Shown: positions 47,557-56,480 of the stretch, in pieces
Layout of the letters: the number at the start of each line of letters is the position of its first letter
Numbering within the stretch: the first letter of the stretch is position 1
Notes under the pieces: model-generated
Told to the model about the DNA's origin: nothing
Databases searched by the model: none
The model's input: the letters and a program-made list of their open reading frames with translations, nothing else
Assembly: GCA_947500645.1 (NCBI GenBank)
Contig: CANMSD010000003.1
Span: 246,501 to 310,500 of the forward strand
From: an uncultured Erythrobacter sp.
GTDB taxonomy: Bacteria; Pseudomonadota; Alphaproteobacteria; Sphingomonadales; Sphingomonadaceae
DNA length: 64,000 nt
Direction: 5' to 3'
Program-made: the position numbers and the translations under genes

Positions 47557-50500
47557 CGGCGAACTCCATCGTCAGAGCAATCGCCGAGGGCAGCAGAAGT
47601 AGCAGCTCCGCCGCCGTCATCTCGCCATCACCGCGTTTGCCTGGAGCATTTGCGCTTGCAGCGGGAAGCACACTGTTCAAGTCAGGCGGTATGTCCTCGT
47701 CGAACAGCTCGCCGCCCTCGATCCGCGCCATTCCGTCCAGATCGATCGTCACCACACCGGGCACAGCCTGGATCAGGGCGATGATCGCCGCCGATGTTGC
47801 TGGCTCGCTCAACGCCCGTTGATCGAAGGCAAAGGCGGCCTCAAGTGCGAGCCTTACATCGCGTTCGACATCTGCGAGCAGGTATTCTGGGGCGACATAG
47901 ACCTTAGCTGCGATCCGGAAATAGACCCGCCTGTAGGGCTGCACGATCACGGAGCGAGAAATGTCTCGCACTCCGTCCAACGCCGACGCCAGCGTCGCCA
48001 TCAGCGGTGCATCATCCGCCAACTCAATGTCCGTCTCAGGAGCAATCGTGAGGTGAATCAGCTGCTTGCTGCCAGACCACAGATGCCGCGCGCTGGCTTT
48101 GCCAATGCCCGCGAAATTGCGAGCGAAGTCTTCGTAATCGGTTAGCGAAACTACCCGTCCCAGCGTCTTCACCTGATTGGGTGCACTGATCCGGGCATCG
48201 TCGAGGGTTTCGGGTTCCGCACCGCCGGTCGCTGGCGATGGATTGGTGACGCCGCGAATGCCAAGGGGTTTTGTCTTGAGCTGTGTGACCGTGCGTTCTT
48301 GCACATGTCCGGCAAGGCCCGTGCCGGTGCGGTAGTTGGCGGTTACATTGAGCTCGCCGGTCGGCAGTCGGCGGCCCTTGTTACCATCGCCAAACAGCAC
48401 CGTAATGACATTATCTTCACCGAGCCGCGTTTCATAGACGGATTCATCGGGACCGGCGTTAAACAGGGTTTCCTGCTCGGTCCAAAGAATGCCGTCGACG
48501 CGAACTTCCAGTGTTGAAGAACGGCCACTGGCGCTGGTGGAAGAAACGTAGGTGAGCGGGATGCGCCGCAATACAAAGGACTGGTTGGCGAGCGTCGCAT
48601 CGCCAGATCCGAGCACCTCTTCCACCGCTTCACCGTGGCTGGCGCTGGCGACATTGGCGTTTATGCGCAGGCTTGTACGATCGTAGGAGTGAATTAGCGC
48701 CGTTTCGAGCAACAGCCGCGTTACGCCGTCTATATGCAGCACCTCGCGAATGAGGCAGGTTTCACTGCCTTCGATGCCCTCCGCATCGGCGCGCGCGCCA
48801 GTAAGAGAGATCGGGCGCTTGCGCTCGAGATCGAGATAGAGCGTGTCGAGTTCCAACTCGAGCAGCTTGGCCTCAAGGACTGGTTCCAGTGGGATACCGG
48901 CAAGAGGCAGCGCTTGTGAAGCGAGGAATACCTGCGTTGTGCGGGTCTTGAAGGCGTTTAAATCACTGCTCGCCGTGGGGGCGGGTGGCACGATCGCTGT
49001 TCCGTCCGGCCTAGCGAATTTGAGACCTGTTGCCTTGCCACTGATGGTATAGTCGGCGCGCGACTGAGTTGCGGCGGATGTCACTTGCAGGCCAAGGGCT
49101 GCGCCTGCTGCATTCTCAAGTATCGCCCAGCTGCCCGGTTGAGCGTCTTTGATCTCTCGCTCAAGATAGGCCTGCGCATCTCCCTGGATCAGAGTGTTGT
49201 TGGCGTTGACCCACATACTCGTGGGTGTGGTATCCCAGTCATGATTGAACGGAGTTTTGATCGGATTTCCTGAAGAATCCTGACCGAAGGATACTGTCGC
49301 GTAAAGCGGGGCGGCCGCCCCGAAGATGCTGGCGTCCTCTCGCATGACATGCAGGCCAGTCTGCGCGGCGTCCATGCCGCCATCGCCAACCACGGGGCGT
49401 TGTTGTTCGCGCAGCATCGTCATCATCTTGGCACGCGACCATGCCTGGGTTCGGATGAAGGCAGACAGGCCGTCTCCGGTCCAGGCGTTCCCGCGCACAT
49501 ATTGATCGACATTGGTGCTCGCGAGAGCGAGGCTGACTGTCGGAATGATCCCGGTCTTGAGCCGCGGTGCGGCAAATCTGGGGGCCCGGCTTACCGGGGC
49601 CGGCTCGCTGCCATGCTTGGTCAGGATGATCGTCGTCAGTCCGAAATTGCGCTGTTCTTCGATATGCTCAATGCGGAACGGGGCGGCGATCGTTTCACCA
49701 TCGCTGCCGGATCGAGCGACGGCCAGGATGCGCTGTCCGGGTTTGAGAGCAAGCCCGAGGCCATGGATGAAGACCTCGTTCACAGGAACCGCGCGAAGTA
49801 GCGGCTCGATTTCCGGATTGCTGAGCTGGTCTGCGATCCGCTGATCGAGCTTTGCGCTGAGATCGAGCCCCGGCGTCAGCGCATGATAGGGGGCGAGCTG
49901 CGCATCGCTTGTCAGCTCCACCAGTCCGGGGGGAAGTGGCTCGGTAAGGTCGAAGCTGTTGTCCAGATCGAAGAGAAACAGATTGCCGTTATTCGCATCA
50001 TTCGCATCTGACGAATTGTGATAGATCGCCAGCGGCTGATCGCGCACAGTGCGTGCACGGATCGCATTCCATTCGCCGCGTGCGGTGATTGGCTCCAGCG
50101 TCTCGAAGACCTGAGGCAGTTCGTCCTTCGTCTGCGGGATCGAGGCGGCCTGTATGCCTTGTACGACCTCCACTCTGCGATAGGGGTCGTCCTTGTCTTC
50201 GACAGTGAAAGCCAGCCAATTGCTCGCTGCCACGCCGGGGGCAAAGGAATAGCCGATTGCTCCGGCAAGCTCGATCATACTGCGCCGCTCGGTTGCCGTG
50301 CCGAGGTACCCTTCGTTTGCGATCCGCTCCGAATAGAAGCTGAGCACGTCGAGCGAGCAGGCAAAGGCGTCAGCCAGTCCGCCAGTAGGTTCGCCATCAC
50401 GATCGGCGCGCAGCCCGCGCAATGGGTAAGCTGCAGGCCCGAAGTTGTTGGCGGGCACTTCCTGACGCGGAACGCGCCACAACATACGTTCAAGAATCTC

Positions 50501-50611
50501 GCCATGCGTTCCGATGCGATATTCGATTTCGCTACGACCGGGCGGGTTGTTCGGTCGCCGAGGGTCGAGATCACGCGCGCCGCAAATCCTGTTGGATGGT
50601 TTCTTGTGCAT
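47549..50611 (-). CDS. eCIS putative baseplate assembly protein (Afp12/TIGR02243-like)
   Basis: A 1020-aa baseplate wedge protein. The N-terminal RSEIEYRIGTHGEILERMLWRVP and LDVLSFYSERIANEGYLGTATERRSMIELAGAIGYS are the signature of the large putative baseplate assembly family found in eCIS and related particles. A gpJ-like C-terminal region (RISAPNQVKTLGRVVSLTDYEDFARNFAGIGKASA near 810-845) indicates a gp47/J-type core. It follows the other J-like gene with a 2-base gap. Confidence 0.9.
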   Translation of the reverse strand: MHKKPSNRICGARDLDPRRPNNPPGRSEIEYRIGTHGEILERMLWRVPRQEVPANNFGPAAYPLRGLRADRDGEPTGGLADAFACSLDVLSFYSERIANEGYLGTATERRSMIELAGAIGYSFAPGVAASNWLAFTVEDKDDPYRRVEVVQGIQAASIPQTKDELPQVFETLEPITARGEWNAIRARTVRDQPLAIYHNSSDANDANNGNLFLFDLDNSFDLTEPLPPGLVELTSDAQLAPYHALTPGLDLSAKLDQRIADQLSNPEIEPLLRAVPVNEVFIHGLGLALKPGQRILAVARSGSDGETIAAPFRIEHIEEQRNFGLTTIILTKHGSEPAPVSRAPRFAAPRLKTGIIPTVSLALASTNVDQYVRGNAWTGDGLSAFIRTQAWSRAKMMTMLREQQRPVVGDGGMDAAQTGLHVMREDASIFGAAAPLYATVSFGQDSSGNPIKTPFNHDWDTTPTSMWVNANNTLIQGDAQAYLEREIKDAQPGSWAILENAAGAALGLQVTSAATQSRADYTISGKATGLKFARPDGTAIVPPAPTASSDLNAFKTRTTQVFLASQALPLAGIPLEPVLEAKLLELELDTLYLDLERKRPISLTGARADAEGIEGSETCLIREVLHIDGVTRLLLETALIHSYDRTSLRINANVASASHGEAVEEVLGSGDATLANQSFVLRRIPLTYVSSTSASGRSSTLEVRVDGILWTEQETLFNAGPDESVYETRLGEDNVITVLFGDGNKGRRLPTGELNVTANYRTGTGLAGHVQERTVTQLKTKPLGIRGVTNPSPATGGAEPETLDDARISAPNQVKTLGRVVSLTDYEDFARNFAGIGKASARHLWSGSKQLIHLTIAPETDIELADDAPLMATLASALDGVRDISRSVIVQPYRRVYFRIAAKVYVAPEYLLADVERDVRLALEAAFAFDQRALSEPATSAAIIALIQAVPGVVTIDLDGMARIEGGELFDEDIPPDLNSVLPAASANAPGKRGDGEMTAAELLLLLPSAIALTMEFADA

Positions 50612-50613
50612 GC

Positions 50614-53136
50614 TCAGCGTCCCCCTTCGACGTGGAACTGAAGAGTGCCGAAATCGGGGAAGTTCGGATCGTTATCGAGCCGTGCAATCTCGCCTTCAAA
50701 GATCGGAATGGCCCCAATATCATCGTGATCAAAATCTGGCTGATCCGTGCGACGGAACCGCCCGACCCGGTCGCCGTCATGATTGCTCATCCCGACCCAT
50801 TGAACTCCCTCGACCTGCATCGCGCGGGCAATAATTGGGGAGAGTGCGATGTCGTCGCCAAACCCCAGCCGGTCGGGATGGAAATAGCCCAGCGTACCGT
50901 CATTGAGCGCGCGCGCAGAGAAGACACGCAGCAGCTCTTTCGCGATATCGGGCGCGTAGAATTCGGGCCTGACGCACACGAACAAAGCAATGTCCAGCGG
51001 CACGAATATCGGATCGATGATCTTAAGGTCATGACCGGCAAGCCGTCGTTCTTCCAGAAACCGCTTCAGACCTTGCGCGAACTGAGAGTTTACCCGCGCT
51101 CCATCGACCAGATCGACCGCCAGCGTGACGGTGTACCACGAGCCGGTCCAGCGCCTGCGCGCATAGGCACGTACCACATCAGGGTGCTGAGCAGCTGCGT
51201 CGGCATAGTCCTGCGGGGTGACCGCCCTGCGCTGCACCTTGAAGGCATGCGGCGCATTGATCCTGATCTGTTGTTTCGTTTCAGGCGAACGCCCACCCAC
51301 TGCGGGCAATGGGTTACGCAGTCTAGCTATGGAGGTGCCATCGTCTATGACGATATGCCTGATCGTATCGGCAGCGATATTGCCACGCACGCCTCCGCCG
51401 ACGCGCATCTTGGCAGTGAATTGCGTCGCGGCGGATGGCTCGCGCCCCAGCACATTGTCACCGAAGCGCGCATAATGTCCGCCGCCTTCGCGCGGCTCGA
51501 CTACGAAATTGGTCGCGAAACGATCCGATGAGAGCAGGTCTGGCTGGTTTTCCCAGATCTGTCCGCCGCCTCTCAGCTCGACTTTTGCAAGCGAAGCGCC
51601 ACCGGGATGCATTGTCGCATGGGCTGACTGGCTGGCAGCGGTCTCTGTATCGAAACCGGCTGCGTGCACGAGCTGTTCGGCGGTGATGGCCACGCGCAGG
51701 GCGCTGCCGGGGCCGTCATCCACCGAGACGCCGTTGCCCGCGCTATCCTGTAGTGCGATTTCATCTTCTCTTTCGTTGGCAGGATCAGCACCGAAATCGA
51801 GCGTTCGCCCCTCATCGGCTAGCACGATGTTGCCAAGCGCGACCGCCCCAGGTTCGCTGTTGGTACCGGCCAGGTTGAGCGGGAACCTCAACGCGTCATC
51901 TGCGTGCCATCTGATCCGCACCAGAGCCAGATCCATCACTTCGTCGCGCAACCCCGTTTCGACCTCGACAAGCCTCACAAGCTGGCGGTGCGACGGGTCG
52001 GGGAAATCCATCGCTGATCCGCCAAACGGGATGCGCTCTTCGAAAATGAGCAGATCGCCTGCTGCGAGTCCCAGCGGAGCGCCAGTTCTGACCAGCCAGG
52101 CTTCGGTGGAGCCGGGGGCGAGGCAGCATGCGGCATCGCCCCAATCGTGTAACAGCATTTGATTGCGCGTCGGCCTAAGCGTGGGCAGCGTAGCCAAGGT
52201 TTCAAAGACGATTGCACCGCCGTTGATCATCGCCTCGAATTGATCCGGGTCGCGATCAAGCACAGCGGGTCGCTCGACTGTTTTGTTGATCGGTGGGGTG
52301 AGGAGACGGGTGCCAGCCGGAATGGCCGCGCCTGACAGATCGTTGCTCGAGGCATGAACGGCAACGGCTACGCGTGCATTGCTGCCTTCATCCGGCTGGT
52401 ATCCAAGAGTTCGAGTGTGCCGCCGCAGCGATTGGCGCAGCCTCGCAGTGCCCAGATAGGCTTCGGTGGCAATCGCGTCCTGGAACCAGCTTGTGCGATC
52501 GGCAGCATCGGCCAATGCCTCGACCAGCATGACGCCCAGATCGGCCGGATTGCGCTCTGTCCATTCCGGCACCGTCACCGCCATCCGGTCCAGCATCAAC
52601 CGGCGGAAACTGTCATAGTCACGCACCAGGTAGTCCAGCGGCGGGCTTGGCGGCTTGGGCAATGGCTCGTCGTCGGGCGAGACGCAGTCGAAATCGCTTG
52701 GGCATTCGACTTTGAACTCGAATTCCACCCACGACAGACGGCTATCGATGTTTGCGGGCGGATCCTCAGAACCTGCGGCTTCGACCACCGCGAGCTCATA
52801 GGGTGAGAAATCTCCGCGCTTGTCGAGGGTCAAGAGCAGGATGTTCGGTGCATCGCCGAGCTCTACCGCAGTGATCCCGATACTGGTGATCCGAGAGCCG
52901 CCTGAGATGGTGAAATTGGCCGGAGTGAGCACGGGCGCCCCGGCATCGCTAACGCCATCAGCCTTCAGGAAGGCGAGTTCCAAGATGCGCTGGCGCATCT
53001 CCTCACTCGGAGCGTCGCGATCGATCACTTCGACAAAGTCGATCCCGTTGATCTCAAGCCCTCCCAGCAAGGTCGTGCTCGCCGCGACACGCTGACGTCT
53101 CTGGCTGGTGCCGCAATGTTGCCGGGCGCCGCTCAT
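50614..53136 (-). CDS. eCIS putative baseplate assembly protein (Afp11/gpJ-like)
   Basis: An 840-aa second large wedge component. The stretch PLDYLVRDYDSFRRLMLDRMAVTVPEWTERNPADLGVMLVEALADAADRTSWFQDAIATEAYLGTARLRQSLRRHTRTLGY (about 165-245) is the family's N-terminal signature, and the C-terminal RRAVTPQDYADAAAQHPDVVRAYARRRW with VPLDIALFVCVRPEFY is J-like. The start ATG overlaps the gp25 stop (ATGA). Together with the 1020-aa protein it would form the baseplate wedge, as in Afp11-Afp12. Confidence 0.9.
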   Translation of the reverse strand: MSGARQHCGTSQRRQRVAASTTLLGGLEINGIDFVEVIDRDAPSEEMRQRILELAFLKADGVSDAGAPVLTPANFTISGGSRITSIGITAVELGDAPNILLLTLDKRGDFSPYELAVVEAAGSEDPPANIDSRLSWVEFEFKVECPSDFDCVSPDDEPLPKPPSPPLDYLVRDYDSFRRLMLDRMAVTVPEWTERNPADLGVMLVEALADAADRTSWFQDAIATEAYLGTARLRQSLRRHTRTLGYQPDEGSNARVAVAVHASSNDLSGAAIPAGTRLLTPPINKTVERPAVLDRDPDQFEAMINGGAIVFETLATLPTLRPTRNQMLLHDWGDAACCLAPGSTEAWLVRTGAPLGLAAGDLLIFEERIPFGGSAMDFPDPSHRQLVRLVEVETGLRDEVMDLALVRIRWHADDALRFPLNLAGTNSEPGAVALGNIVLADEGRTLDFGADPANEREDEIALQDSAGNGVSVDDGPGSALRVAITAEQLVHAAGFDTETAASQSAHATMHPGGASLAKVELRGGGQIWENQPDLLSSDRFATNFVVEPREGGGHYARFGDNVLGREPSAATQFTAKMRVGGGVRGNIAADTIRHIVIDDGTSIARLRNPLPAVGGRSPETKQQIRINAPHAFKVQRRAVTPQDYADAAAQHPDVVRAYARRRWTGSWYTVTLAVDLVDGARVNSQFAQGLKRFLEERRLAGHDLKIIDPIFVPLDIALFVCVRPEFYAPDIAKELLRVFSARALNDGTLGYFHPDRLGFGDDIALSPIIARAMQVEGVQWVGMSNHDGDRVGRFRRTDQPDFDHDDIGAIPIFEGEIARLDNDPNFPDFGTLQFHVEGGR

Positions 53137-53492
53137 AGCGCTTGCTCCACTGTCACACTGCGAAGGTCTTCCTGATCCGTCGGTCGATATTGGACCGTAA
53201 TCAGCAAAAGGTTGTCGCGCGCCTCAGCGGCAACCGCTCGCACTTCGATGCGGGGTGAAAGCCATTGCTGAAGGCTGGCCTGCACCATGTTGCGCGCGGC
53301 AGCTGCGATCTCTGGCGAGTTTTCGGAGAACACCATCTCATGTACGCCTGCACCGAAGTCCGGTCGGTTGCGGCGTTCCCCGCGCCGGGTGAAGAGGATT
53401 TGCTGAATCAGGTGGACGATATGCCGGTCTTCACTGGCACCTTGCGTGATCCCGTCAGAGCCGATGCGATAGGGGAAGGCAAAATGGGTCAC
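53133..53492 (-). CDS. eCIS baseplate protein GPW/gp25 family
   Basis: A 119-aa protein from GTG 53492, overlapping the upstream PAAR-like gene stop (GTGA), which settles the start; a longer frame to 53564 is not used. HFAFPYRIGSDGITQ, LIQQILFTRRGERRNRPDFGAGVHEMVF and the C-terminal QYRPTDQEDLRSVTV are gp25 signatures. In T4 and in Afp9 this small protein joins wedge to sheath and primes sheath polymerisation. Confidence 0.93.
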   Translation of the reverse strand: MTHFAFPYRIGSDGITQGASEDRHIVHLIQQILFTRRGERRNRPDFGAGVHEMVFSENSPEIAAAARNMVQASLQQWLSPRIEVRAVAAEARDNLLLITVQYRPTDQEDLRSVTVEQAL

Positions 53493-53824
53493 AGCGCGGT
53501 CACCTTTTGCTGGATGTTCGTCCACGTGACCGGGCCTTGCGGAATGCTCTCGGCTGAATAGCAAAGGTCTGGTGGGTTCTGCAGCAGCACCGGACTGCTT
53601 CCAGCCTGTACTTTGGTCGAGAAGCCAAGCAGCTTCTCGGTCACGCAGGGCTGGGGCTTGCCATTGGGGAGGGTGAAGGCGCAGCCCGCGACGGTGCCCT
53701 GATCGCCCTGGACCAGTGCGGGTCCGTTATCGATCAGAACCTTGCTGTTGGAAGTCATCAGCGTGCCCATGCCGCCATGCGGACATTGCGTCTGAGTCAT
53801 TTGGGTTACGATCGGCCTGCTCAT
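53489..53824 (-). CDS. eCIS PAAR-like spike tip protein
   Basis: A 111-aa protein. Position (between gp5 spike and gp25) and character match the tip protein of eCIS (Afp10-like, PAAR or DUF4280-type). Possible metal ligands are in QCPHGG (Cys14, His16), GCAF (Cys48), PCV (Cys60) and LCYS (Cys88). The classic PAAR repeats are not obvious, so a DUF4280-like tip is the better match. It overlaps the spike gene by ATGA. Confidence 0.75.
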   Translation of the reverse strand: MSRPIVTQMTQTQCPHGGMGTLMTSNSKVLIDNGPALVQGDQGTVAGCAFTLPNGKPQPCVTEKLLGFSTKVQAGSSPVLLQNPPDLCYSAESIPQGPVTWTNIQQKVTAL

Positions 53825-54333
53825 GGCAGCACCTTCAGGTTGGTGCCGTTGATCGAAACGCCGTCCGCGGCGATCTTCACGCTGGATCCGGAAAAGCTAA
53901 TCTCTACTGCGGAAGCTGAGATATCGATCACCGCTTCGCCAGCGGTCGTCATCACCGATAGCTTGCCCGCGCCAAGTCCGATCGTATCGCTGAATTCGAG
54001 TGCGAAATTGTCTCCCACCCAGGTGCGTGTCGTGGCGTTCTCGGGTCCGGCAGGCACCGGACTGTCTCCATCGTCCCAATAACCACCGCTCCAAACCGGA
54101 TATTGCGGATCGCCGCGTTCAAAATCGACCCAGACCTTCGCGCCGATCGGCGGCACGTTGAACAGACCTACCCCGGGCCCCGCTCCGGGCAGGCAAGGCA
54201 TCGCCCATGCCAGGACACCGTCCCCATAGACATCCGGGACGCTCACCTGAACTCGCCCTATGCCATTTGGATCGAGCGTGTTCACAACCTCGCCGCGGTA
54301 CTTGCCAAAGAAGGTGGTGCACGGTTCGTTCAT
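53821..54333 (-). CDS. eCIS gp5-like spike protein (baseplate assembly protein V)
   Basis: A 170-aa spike from ATG 54333. The N-terminal half (FFGKYRGEVVNTLDPNGIGRVQVSVPDVYGDGVLAWAMPCLP) is the OB-fold of gp5/VgrG, with PPIGAKVWVDFERGDPQYPVWSGGYW following. The C-terminal part (about 115-168) shows repeating beta-helix-like strands (MTTAGEAVIDISASAVEISFSGSSVKIAADGVSINGTN) that form the trimeric needle. The hub is in a separate gene upstream, so this is not a VgrG fusion. The TGATG junction fixes the start. Confidence 0.92.
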   Translation of the reverse strand: MNEPCTTFFGKYRGEVVNTLDPNGIGRVQVSVPDVYGDGVLAWAMPCLPGAGPGVGLFNVPPIGAKVWVDFERGDPQYPVWSGGYWDDGDSPVPAGPENATTRTWVGDNFALEFSDTIGLGAGKLSVMTTAGEAVIDISASAVEISFSGSSVKIAADGVSINGTNLKVLP

Positions 54334-55505
54334 CACGCCACCTGTGTTTCTGGCGGTACGACAGGCGCAATCGAGTAAAGCTCGCCGCGCTGCAGGGTAA
54401 AGGTCTGATTGTAGTCGCCCGGGCGCATCGTGTGACGCACTTCGGCAACCGTATACATGCCGTTGTATATGGCCCCGACGCCGCGCAGATTGACCTGCTG
54501 AAACGGCTTGAGGACATCGTTGTACTTCACATTGTTTATCGTTCCAGTGGCTTCGACCGCGCGTTCCGACGTTTCCTGCAGCCGAGCGGTCGCCAGCGCC
54601 TGCGCCTGCATTGGGCTCATCCCCGACACTGCGAGCCGTTCTTCGCGCAAACTGCCCTGGCGGGTCTGCCATTCGGGTATGGCACCCTGTGGCGGAGCAG
54701 CGAGGCCGGGGACTTGGACCTCGACTTCTTCGCCTGACAGTCGACCAATGGCCTTCGCCCCTGCCGTGGTGATCCGATCGCCATTGTGCGTGATCGTAAC
54801 GTCGAAGGCATCCGACATCGGACCAAGGTCGACGCTGAGGGTTTTTTGCGGCAGCGACGGCTTGGGCAACGGACCCCAGTAAAACGTCGATAGGCCTGGT
54901 GCCGGGCCTGGTTCGAGCACCGCATGATGCCCAACCCCGCGCGCCAATTGGTGCAGGTAATCGCAGTCGTTGCAATTTTGCACCGGCGTAGTTTCAAGCG
55001 GATTGGGCTGTTCGAAAATCGTCGGCGGGATCACCATCGGAACGATCCCTTCCGACAGGTAATTGGCAAGCACCATCATGGCGATCAGGTTTGGCGCAAG
55101 GGCAGGCCATTGGGTCTGCACATGGACCCGGTCCATGAGCGCCGACAGGTCTCGACCGAGAAGCAAAACGCGCCCATCATGACTGTCGCTGGGCGGCAGG
55201 TATTGCGACTTGACGATAACGCCATTCAAGATGGGTACCGGCTTCACCCCGAGGACAACCGAGACGCCAAACCGCCCGCCGCTTTGAAAGCGTGGGTCAT
55301 CGACAAACGGCGCGCCCTTCAGGCCCAATGGACCGCTGCGTCCGGCGGCAAGGACAAGGCGGAAGTGCGATCCTCCCCGTGCCGATGTGCGAACTTCAAG
55401 CTCTTCGATGGCTTCCATCACATCCAGCGTTGCCGGCAGCAGTACGGTTCCCGTGCCGAACTGCAGCAGCGCTCTGATGCCTAGGATGTTGCCGAAAGCA
55501 CTCAT
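54333..55505 (-). CDS. eCIS gp27-like hub protein (phage protein D family)
   Basis: A 390-aa central hub protein from ATG 55505 (ATGA overlap with the LysM gene). The second half SLREERLAVSGMSPMQAQALATARLQETSERAVEATGTINNVKYNDVLKPFQQVNLRGVG, ending in a beta-rich VAEVRHTMRPGDYNQTFTLQRGEL, matches phage late control gene D/gp27 proteins. It would trimerise above the spike. Two close cysteines (QNCNDCDYLHQLARG) near residue 185 are noteworthy. Confidence 0.85.
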   Translation of the reverse strand: MSAFGNILGIRALLQFGTGTVLLPATLDVMEAIEELEVRTSARGGSHFRLVLAAGRSGPLGLKGAPFVDDPRFQSGGRFGVSVVLGVKPVPILNGVIVKSQYLPPSDSHDGRVLLLGRDLSALMDRVHVQTQWPALAPNLIAMMVLANYLSEGIVPMVIPPTIFEQPNPLETTPVQNCNDCDYLHQLARGVGHHAVLEPGPAPGLSTFYWGPLPKPSLPQKTLSVDLGPMSDAFDVTITHNGDRITTAGAKAIGRLSGEEVEVQVPGLAAPPQGAIPEWQTRQGSLREERLAVSGMSPMQAQALATARLQETSERAVEATGTINNVKYNDVLKPFQQVNLRGVGAIYNGMYTVAEVRHTMRPGDYNQTFTLQRGELYSIAPVVPPETQVA

Positions 55506-55810
55506 CGTGGACCGATCTCCTCGGTGCCGATAACGGGAACTGCGAGGGGGTCGCCCGGTTCGCCCATCACAGCATCGGGGTGAGGGCGAGGGCTGGCAGC
55601 AGCCAGCATCCACCACGTAGTTGCCTCACCAAAGTACTGCGCCGCGAGACTGTCGATCCGGTCGCTGTCCTTGACCCGGTGGTGGATCGCAATGGTGATG
55701 TCTTCGCGAGGATGGAGCAATGCCGGGCGCAGGTAGCGAACCTCGCGGCCATCGGCTTCGGTCCGTGTCCTGACAGGATGCGTCGCATAGCGGCTTTGCT
55801 TGGTGATCAT
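55502..55810 (-). CDS. eCIS LysM-like baseplate protein
   Basis: A 102-aa protein from ATG 55810. The segment HHRVKDSDRIDSLAAQYFGEATTWWMLAAAS is LysM-like (D.ID.LA..YFG....WW.IA). Comparable LysM/gp53-like modules clamp the tube to the hub in eCIS and phage tails. The start is 13 bases after the CIS-tube stop; the longer upstream frame (to 55870) overlaps that gene and is not used. Confidence 0.8.
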   Translation of the reverse strand: MITKQSRYATHPVRTRTEADGREVRYLRPALLHPREDITIAIHHRVKDSDRIDSLAAQYFGEATTWWMLAAASPRPHPDAVMGEPGDPLAVPVIGTEEIGPR

Positions 55811-55823
55811 GAGCGCTTTCCCG

Positions 55824-56480
55824 TCATAGGTCGATCCCCACGGCGTTCGCGGCGTTGTTGATGCTGGCAACGCTGGCGAGCGTCTCCTTCACCACCTGAT
55901 GCGCCATGAAAGCCCAGTACCCTGGGTTGGTCATCGACAGTTCGTTGTAGGTCAGCACCTTCATGCTGACGGCTACATCGGCCCGGATGGGATGGAGGTT
56001 GGGATCGTGCGCAGTTTCGGTGATCGAGAGGCTCTCGATCTTAACCGGGACGATCGTAGTGACGCCGTAGATGAACAAAGTCAGCGGGGCGGCTGGCGGC
56101 ACGACCTCCATCATTCCGCCGACCAACGCTGCCTGATTGATCGCGACGGAAACGGATTTCGGGTAGACCAGCATCTCGAGCGCGGCGAGCTGTCCCGAAA
56201 TCCCTGCGCCAAGCGGGCCGTTCTCGCCCTCTTCCATCTGGTCGATCAGGTCGAGTTTCAGATTGGCCGAGATCGTCTCTTGCGGTGGCCCGGCCAGCCG
56301 CAGGGGCTCGGACTTGGCCCCGCCGCCTGCGCCGCCACCATATTGCGGGCTAAGCGAGCGCGAAAGCTGATCAGGGTTGTACTGGAAGATCGCAATCGAA
56401 GAGATCGGATTGAAGATATCGATGCCGACAATGGCACCGCGCATCACTTTAGGCGAGCGAGGGAAGGGTGTGGAGGTCAT
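55824..56480 (-). CDS. eCIS tube-initiator / CIS_tube domain protein (Afp7-like)
   Basis: A 218-aa protein. IAIFQYNPDQLSRSLSPQ (29-46) and LRLAGPPQETISANLKLDLIDQME (61-84) are the family signature of the contractile injection system tube N-terminal domain. LSITETAHDPNLHPIRADVAVSMKVL in the C-terminal half is also typical. It joins the inner tube to the hub. Versions in other eCIS carry a LysM at the C-terminus; here that module is in the next gene. ATG 56480 overlaps the cargo gene stop. Confidence 0.9.
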   Translation of the reverse strand: MTSTPFPRSPKVMRGAIVGIDIFNPISSIAIFQYNPDQLSRSLSPQYGGGAGGGAKSEPLRLAGPPQETISANLKLDLIDQMEEGENGPLGAGISGQLAALEMLVYPKSVSVAINQAALVGGMMEVVPPAAPLTLFIYGVTTIVPVKIESLSITETAHDPNLHPIRADVAVSMKVLTYNELSMTNPGYWAFMAHQVVKETLASVASINNAANAVGIDL

